Assembly: GCF_000003855.2 (NCBI RefSeq) | Contig: NW_003101670.1 | Location: 1,063,170-1,090,516 of the forward strand | Origin: Blastomyces gilchristii SLH14081 | Lineage: Eukaryota > Ascomycota > Eurotiomycetes > Onygenales > Ajellomycetaceae | Direction of reading: 5' to 3' | DNA length: 27,347 nucleotides | Made by a program: the position numbers and the translations under genes | In this document: positions 20,800-27,347 of the stretch, piece by piece | Layout of the letters: each line of letters opens with the position of its first letter | Position numbering within the stretch: position 1 is the first letter of the stretch | Notes under the pieces: model-generated | Told to the model about the DNA's origin: nothing | The model's database searches: none | The model's input: the letters and a program-made list of their open reading frames with translations, nothing else

Positions 20800-23700
20800 C
20801 TAGTTATCTCATAGCTTATAATCTCTTTCTCAGTATTTTTTAAATACTCAAGTAGTTTTCATAAGTTCTCTGATAATAAATAATCTTCTTATTTAACAAG
20901 GTATTGAAGCTTACTGTAATATGTTCACTTATTCAATATTTTCTTTATAAGATATTCAGTATCACTCTTGATCTTGATATTATTCAGCTGAGACAGCTTT
21001 ATCTCAGAGTATTACTTATAGAGCTTTAAATAGAAAATGTGAAAAATAGAATGAATTGATTTCAATTCTGTGAGTAATTTCAACTTATATATCTACTTAT
21101 TTATCACTCTTATTACTGAGAAAGATTCTAGTCATCACTCACTGAGCTTCTTATACAGTCTCATTATCTTGATATTCTTTACTGAAAGTAGCACTGAATT
21201 CTCTATCAAGAACATTATTAAAAGATGTTTTTAATTATAGTATTTTATCTACTACTTCTGAGTGTAGTGAATACTTTTTATCATCTTCTTATATATTTTA
21301 TTTAAAAGTTTCAATCTCACTTTTACTTCTGATACTGAGAAATACTCTATTCTCTGTATCTGTTCAATATTCTGACTGTCTATCTCTCTCTTTGAAATGT
21401 TATTCATGATGTCACTGAGTAATAAAGAATTGTATTTATAATAAGTATAGAAAGAAGATATCTTTAAGATTACATTCTTTATATTATTATATATAAATTT
21501 AGCAGTCAGAAAATATTTGAGTCAATCATTCTGATAATATAAATAGAATACTCAAAGATGCTGTTCTAGTGTCTGATTCTGATATTCAGTCTGATTATCT
21601 GTCTACAGATGAAATACAGTACTGAGAAAACATCTTATTATAAGATGATAGTAAAAAGCTGATCAGTATTTACTGATGAAGAGAGATTCTCAATCTGTTA
21701 TTAATGATTTTAAAGCACTGTGATCATAAATAATGATATCTAAAAATGAATCAGTTAATTCAGAGGCTTTAATCTTTTTATAAGTAGAAATATATCTGAT
21801 TATCTTTATGAAGTGATCAATAATGATCAAAATTGAGTTATATTCTTTAACTCTTATCAACTTCAGCAGATTAACTATGAAATTCATTGATAGATTCTGT
21901 TATAAGCTCTTTAAAACAGGCAGTGATATTAACTTACTATATTACTTATACTGTGAGATCTTTATTCTTTGATAGATATTATAAGTCTTAATATACTCTT
22001 TGATATCTGTCTGAAGCTTGTTTTAAATATATTTATATTTTAGAAGCTTCTCAGTCTTCTCTAATCTAAAGTGCTCTGTATGAAGATTATTATAATGAAT
22101 TCTTAATAACTTCTGATGTATCACTCTGCTATAAGAGATAAAGACTGAATTATTTAGCAGTAGAAGTTCATATTCTTCTAGTTATCAGTGACTTGATTTC
22201 TTAGCAGCACTGTCTCACTCAGAGCCTGTCTCTTTCAAGTTTAAACTGAATTCTTTCTTCTTTAATTTCTGAATTCAAGCTGTAGTAGAGATATTTCTCT
22301 TCTATAACTTATTAATAAATTTCAAAAGTAGTCAGATTAAAAGATTATAGACTGTTTTATTCTTTATTAATTTAATAATTATAAGATATAATATGAGAAG
22401 CTTATAATCTTCAGTGTCAGTTCTCTGCAGAGATCTGAGTTTTCTTTTATCTTCTATACTGAATCACACAGCTGTCTTACTGACACTGTTTCTGAGTTTC
22501 AGAGAACTCTAATTCTCTGCAGTCAGCTTCTTCTACAGTGATGATAGAGATTCTTTTATAGAATTCTTCTCTGTATTAATAATATTATAATCAGACTGTC
22601 TAGACAGTATATTGACAGGGTTAAGCTGATCTGAATAATATCAGATATAGAAATCATACTCTGAAAGCAGCTCTACTCATCTGACTTAACATTCTATCAA
22701 GCTCTTTGTTGTTAAGAAGTAATGCAGATTTGTATAATCAGTGAGAACTTACACTGAGTACTTACTACTCTGAAGATAATGTTATCAGATCTTAAAGAAT
22801 TCAATAATTACTAACATCTTCTGATCATGAGTATCATATCTTCTCTGCATAAGTGATAACTTCTTGAAGAAGAAGATCACTGATCTTCATTCACAGTATC
22901 TTATAGACTCTGTGAAAAAGTCTTCTCTCACAGATAATTCATTGTCTGTTTTCTTAGAAGTGATTATTCTCTGATTCTTTCAATGTTGAAAGATCTCTGA
23001 TATCAACTGTGAAAAGATTTCACAGATCTCATTTCTGAATGTATCAGTCTTATACTGACTGAGTAAGTTAGAGTTAAAGTGATTCAGTATTGTGACATCT
23101 GTAAAAGCTTATTTCAATTTCATAAACATCTGCACAGTGTCTTAAGTGAGAATAAACAGTTCTATTTTTCTGTCTTTCACACTTTTCTTTAACAGATCTG
23201 TAAGAGAAGCAGTAATTTATAAATATGTATAGATGAATTGTCTGTAGAAATTTATAAATCTTAGAAACATCTGTATCTTGTGATATATCTGCAGTGCTGA
23301 TCAGTTCTCAATGATAGAGACTCAGCTTCTGTTCATTGAAATGCTGTTCATCTCAATAATATAATCTAAGAAATCAATCTTCTGTATGTAGAATAAGCAT
23401 TTTTCAGTGTTTATATAGAGTTGATATCATCTTAAGTGACTCAACACTTCTTGAACATGAGTATCATGTTCTTTCTCTGATTTCAAGAAGATTAGAATGT
23501 CATTCAGATATACTATACAGAAGATGTTAACAAGACTCTGCAGTGTCTTATTTATATAGATCTGAAAGATGGCTGAAGTGTTACAAAGATCAAAAGATAA
23601 AACAAGATATTCAAAATTGCTGTACTTGATATAAAAAGCTGTTTTTCAAATGTTGTCTTCATTAGCTCTGATTCTATGATAGATATTCTGTATATTAATC

Positions 23701-25690
23701 TTTGAGAATATCTTTACTTCAGATAATCAATTGATCATCTTATCAATTAACAGTAATGAATAGTGATTCTTAATCATCATCTTATTAAGATCTCTGTAGT
23801 CTATATATAGGCATAGTCTATCATTCTTCTTAAATACAAAGAGTATAGACATCTCTGCTGAACTCTTTGATAAATATATTCAGTTCTTTAATTATACTTC
23901 TTCAAGATATTTGCACAGAACATTCAATTTCTTTATAGATAAGTTGTAAAGAGACCTGTATAGCACTGTTATATTATCTTCAAGATGAATCTTATATCAT
24001 ATCTTGATATCAGAAAACTTCACTACTTCTCTTTTTAAAAAGATATTCTTAAAATCTGTAAAGAGATATTGTGTATATTCATCTTTAATGATGAATACTG
24101 CTGCTAATCTTGCAGTGAGAGTAATAGCTTCTTCATCTATTCTCAAGTTCTAATCATCTGCTACACAGTATATTGACTCAATCTTTTTCTCAAGATTCTT
24201 CTGATAAAACTCTTCAGATTTCTCTATCACTGTCTCTTCATTAGTGAGATGATACTGTCACATCTGAGTGACTCAGTCAATGAGAGAATTGTTTTCTCTT
24301 AATTATAAGAGATCTAGAATGATATTCTTATCTATAATATTAACTGTATAAAGAAGCAGACTGCTCTTCTTAAAGATTTCTTCTAAGTCTGTGATTACAT
24401 ACTTCACTTGAATTATATCAAAACAGTGATATTTTATTTCATTAGTAAATTTCATATAATCTGATAAATCTATCTTCTTTCAACTCTTCATCAAAGAAAA
24501 GAAATAGAATATGAAGTTAGTATTCACTCTGAAGTCAAGTAGATATCTCACTAATATCTTCTCATTCAGAGTATGCATTGTGATTGTAACATGAACTCAG
24601 AGATATGAGAATTATCAATTCTTTATTTCTTTCTCTTTTTTATCTTCTGTGAATATGTTTATCAGAAGAGGAGTTAACTTTGAGAAGATATCTTCTCAGT
24701 TTCTTCTCTTCTTTGACTTCTTACAATCACTGATATAGTAACTGTCAGCTTCACAGTTGAAATAGAGATCTTTATCAAATCTTTTTTAATATTTCTTCAC
24801 AGTGAGTGAAGAATCAGAATACTTAAAATTCTTCTTTACTTTCTCTGCACTGAAGCTGTTATAATGTTATTTAGATTCTATTATTAATTACTTAGAAGAG
24901 ATTTTATTGATCTTTTTCTCAGAGAATTGATTATTCAAATAGATTCAGAAAGTCAGATTGATAAGCTCAGTGTAATTAATTAATGAACTCTGATATTGTG
25001 ATATTATTATCTGTATCTTGTGAGTCAGCTTTGTGAGATAAAGCTGTATTTTTAATTAATTCAAATCATCAGTCAATTCCTCTCAATATTCTTCAAATCT
25101 TATATTAAAATTAAAAGAATTCTTATTATCTTATTAATATAATAAGTTGAACTACTGTGCTACTGTGAAGTCACAGTTACAGTGATCTTCAATTTAATTC
25201 AGTAGAAAGTTCTTGAATTCTTTCTAAATCATGAGAGTATTGATATGCTCAAGCTCTCTCTTCTTAATGACTCAAGTAGTTGCAGAGATTTCTTCAAGAA
25301 GGTTGATAATATATATTACTCATATCTTATAAGTATTATACTGGCTCAGATTAAGGCAGAATTTCTGTTTAAGAGTATAGATAAAGCTGTGGAATTCAGA
25401 TAAGATATTTCTCTTATATCTCAGAGAATCTTCAATCTTAATCTCTCTATCTTCATGATAGATGTAGGTGTGTAAAGGCTGTGACAGTGACAGAGTGATT
25501 GAAGAGCTTATATCAAAATATACAGCAGATTCAGAAATCTCAGATTTCTACTGAGATAGAGATATACACACTCTAGAGAATGATGTAGTGTTTCTCTCAG
25601 AGAGTGAGGTCAGATCAGTCTCAGTGTGAGTGTATAAGATTATATCAGTCTGTTAAAGCTCAACTGATTTAAATATATAATCAGATTGAG
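20800..25690 (-). pseudogene. gag-pol relic of Gypsy copy 2, with chromodomain remnant
   Basis: Reading on the minus strand, a gag zinc knuckle lies at 24764-24723 (Y-x2-C-x4-Y-x4-C). Here the second and fourth ligands are intact and the first and third mutated, the opposite of copy 1. The reverse transcriptase active site reads YLND at 23510-23499. The integrase core at 21887-21690 keeps the Asp in LIIIDHF and the final LITD. A segment at 21086-21020 resembles the conserved HPVFHVSLL block that follows chromovirus integrases (SIHSIFHIFYL). A chromodomain-like EYLIKK....KLQY lies near 20890-20950. Many stops are present and it is not functional. Confidence 0.88.
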
Positions 25691-25700
25691 TGATTTAAAT

Positions 25701-26234
25701 TGTAATATGATGAAATCAAAGCAGTGACTAGTCAGTGATATTATATAGAGATAGTTGTTTAAGAAGCTGTATAAGTGAGCTTGACTATCTTGCTTGAATA
25801 GCAAGCTTGTAGACTACAGAATTATTGCAAGAATATCACAGATGTGATACTTAGTATACTAAGAAGATTATATGAGACATGCAGTAACTCTTGTATATAT
25901 TTCAGTAGAAGAAAAAATGAATTACTGACTTCTTTGATAAGAAGTCAGCATCTAGCTATTCTATATAGATAATGAGTGAATACTCTTCTCTCATTTCACA
26001 AGTGAGAATAGCTGAAGTGATACCTCAGCAGCATCTCATTGTCAAGAAAGAGTAATCTGCTGACCTCATATAGAAGTGAGGTTCTCATATTCATCAATCA
26101 GATCTTTCTATGATATATCCGAATGATGTCATAGAGTGGTTGGAAACTGGTTCGAACAGGATGAAATCATCCGCATGGAAGTGATGAGCCGTGTGGAACC
26201 GCAACGGGGCCTTGGCGCGGCCGGGAGCGTGACA
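25701..26234 (-). repeat. 5' LTR of Gypsy copy 2 (534 bp)
   Basis: On the plus strand it begins TGTAATATGA and ends GCGTGACA, next to the duplicated GTTGA. The outer 110 bp or so (26125-26234) are nearly unmutated, with many CpG and GG/CC sites; the rest is mutated to a level similar to the other LTRs. It is the best available guide to the ancestral LTR sequence. Confidence 0.93.
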
Positions 26235-26301
26235 GTTGATAAGACTGGTAATCAAGGCCGCACACATTAGAGATGCGTGGGTTCGAATCCCACCGCTGGC
26301 A
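26235..26301 (+). pseudogene. 3' part of the split tRNA-like sequence
   Basis: Starting with the duplicated GTTGA, this part carries a perfect T-arm, GTGGGTTCGAATCCCAC (26277-26293), containing a consensus B-box GGTTCGAATCC. The 3' acceptor strand CGCTGGC (26294-26300) and an A discriminator follow. A possible long variable arm, CGCA...TGCG, points to a Leu/Ser-type structure. No normal anticodon stem-loop can be built from TGGTAATCAAGG, so the anticodon may be partly deleted. No TTTT terminator follows in the next 40 bp. It could be a dead tRNA gene or the head of a tRNA-derived SINE. Confidence 0.8.
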
Positions 26302-27070
26302 CCTGCTACTTCTTACCCATGAAAGCCCCCATGTAATAGAGGCTGAGCCTAATTAGTAAGGCTTGATGCGGGGTAGAACTCTCTACTGCAAGCCAAGTCA
26401 CTAGTTAAGCAAGATTCTGTGAACACTCATCAGAGCTGATATGAGATGTCAATATCTCACTATTCTACTGTGCACCTGTCAAGGTTCTAATGATATAGAG
26501 CCAAGCCTAATATAGTGATTATACACTACTTAAGTGAGTCTCTAACTAAGACTGTCATCAGAGTCTAACTCTCTCTCAAATACAGAGAATGATTTTGAAA
26601 ATCATCTGACTAGCAGGTCTAGATATATATCTAGACTCTAGACAGAGTACTCTGATAGACTAGAGTCTGCAAGCTCACTGCTAAGTTCTAATACTGATAG
26701 AGAGAACTGCAGTTATCAAGTCTATGATTAGTCTCTAACACAGAATGAGGTTATAACAGCTGATTGATAGGTCTATGAACATCTAATGAGACTGAGATCA
26801 GCAACTGAAAGCTTAGTGTGTACATTATCAAGTGAGCAGTGACAGTCACTAACTAATATCTCTGGAAATTAGTGACTGGTCTGAGAGAACAGACACAGTG
26901 ATCAGTTAATTATAGAGAGTTAAATATAATTAGCTTAAGATGCATTCTGCGGGTGACTAGCGCCTGTAGTCTGAGATAAAATCAAGAGTAGTAATCTATG
27001 AGAGAAAAAGATTAAGATATTAATTTAATCTGAGATTTGATATTATATCTGACTCTGATATTCTAGTGAG
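26302..27070. other. Decayed region between the tRNA-like sequence and the LINE endonuclease
   Basis: No gene is recognised. The first 100 bp keep some CC/GG sites; the rest is AT-rich with many CTAG and AGTC words. A loose internal repeat (GGCTGAGCCTAAT near 26341 and GAGCCAAGCCTAAT near 26499) is visible. It may be the 5' part of the LINE that follows. Confidence 0.4.
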
Positions 27071-27074
27071 TGAC

Positions 27075-27347
27075 ATTATAGATAAAGATAATGAGTTTAA
27101 TACTATTCAACTTATAAATATCTATAATGAAAAATCATTGAAAGAAAACAACAATACCTGAACAATTAACAGAGGATTTTTGAATATAACTTTCTTAAAA
27201 AACTCTATAATTGCAGAAGACTTCAATGCACATTATCTCTGATAAAACTCAGAGTGTATAAGAGCAGTAAGAGCAGATAAACTGATTAAATAAACTTTTG
27301 AGCATTTAATAGATTTAGTTAACAAGTCTGATCAACAAACATTCTGA
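27075..27347 (+). mobile_element. LINE (non-LTR retrotransposon) endonuclease relic, cut by the window end
   Basis: A plus-strand frame reads QLINIYNEKS, then NSIIAEDFNAHYL, then NSECIRAVRADKLI and a C-terminal piece ending DQQTF. This is the order of an apurinic-type endonuclease domain of LINE elements, whose hallmark is GDFNAHHPxW. The Gly is now Glu (GGA to GAA), and stops replace several expected Trp or Gln codons. The reverse transcriptase would lie beyond the window. Confidence 0.85.

Larger units (their letters stand above)
18444..26234 (-). mobile_element. Full-length Ty3/Gypsy chromovirus copy 2 (7791 bp)
   Basis: The element is bounded by two 534-bp LTRs (18444-18977 and 25701-26234) with TG...CA ends and a GTTGA target duplication. 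Coding order on the minus strand is gag, protease, reverse transcriptase, RNase H, integrase and a chromodomain-like end, followed by about 1.8 kb of 3' sequence holding a GC-richer open frame (19444-19962). A purine-rich stretch, AAAGAAGAGAG on the minus strand, lies just inside the 3' LTR (near 18981) and could be the polypurine tract. Mutation is heavy except at the two outer ends, which keep CpG sites. Confidence 0.95.

Noticed and set aside
1..27347. CRISPR arrays, bacterial operons, riboswitches or ribosome binding sites
   Set aside because: None is present; introns, the 18S fragment and transposon types show this is fungal nuclear DNA.

Overview
The window looks like nuclear DNA of a filamentous ascomycete (Pezizomycotina) with a two-compartment genome. 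The evidence is short GT-AG introns of 57-69 bp, a fungal dynamin-type GTPase, a DUF3435 recombinase, and long AT-rich blocks of decayed transposons. CpG and CC/GG are nearly absent from those blocks, and aligned copies differ mostly by C-to-T and G-to-A changes, as expected of repeat-induced point mutation (RIP) or a similar process.

Layout. (1) 1-2075: AT-rich relic with hAT transposase motifs, ending in a 90-bp hairpin repeat. (2) About 2260-9945: an island of normal base composition. It holds four short direct repeats, an antisense piece of 18S rRNA, two small unrecognised coding remnants, an apparently complete dynamin-like GTPase gene (two exons), an aminoglycoside-phosphotransferase-fold pseudogene with two in-frame TAG codons, and, on the minus strand, a five-exon DUF3435 tyrosine recombinase. 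That recombinase belongs to the family that includes the 'captain' of Starship giant transposons. Its reading frame is complete except for one in-frame TGA at codon 502. (3) 9946-13543: AT-rich relics, with a second copy of the 90-bp repeat and a small unmutated patch at 10671-10800. (4) 13544-26234: two copies of one Ty3/Gypsy chromovirus in opposite orientation. The first (+) has a 5' LTR and gag-pol but is cut off at 18424. The second (-) is full length (7791 bp, 534-bp LTRs, perfect 5-bp target duplication GTTGA). It sits inside the D-arm of a tRNA-like sequence whose halves lie at 18425-18443 and 26235-26301. (5) 26302-27347: AT-rich DNA ending in the decayed endonuclease domain of a LINE.

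How it fits together: the only genes likely to make protein are the dynamin-like GTPase and perhaps a truncated recombinase. The recombinase reads leftwards from the right edge of the island, as a captain reads into its element, so the island may be a degraded Starship or a fragment of one, with the GTPase and phosphotransferase as cargo. This is inference; the element's ends were not established. The AT-rich remainder is nested, mutated transposon sequence.
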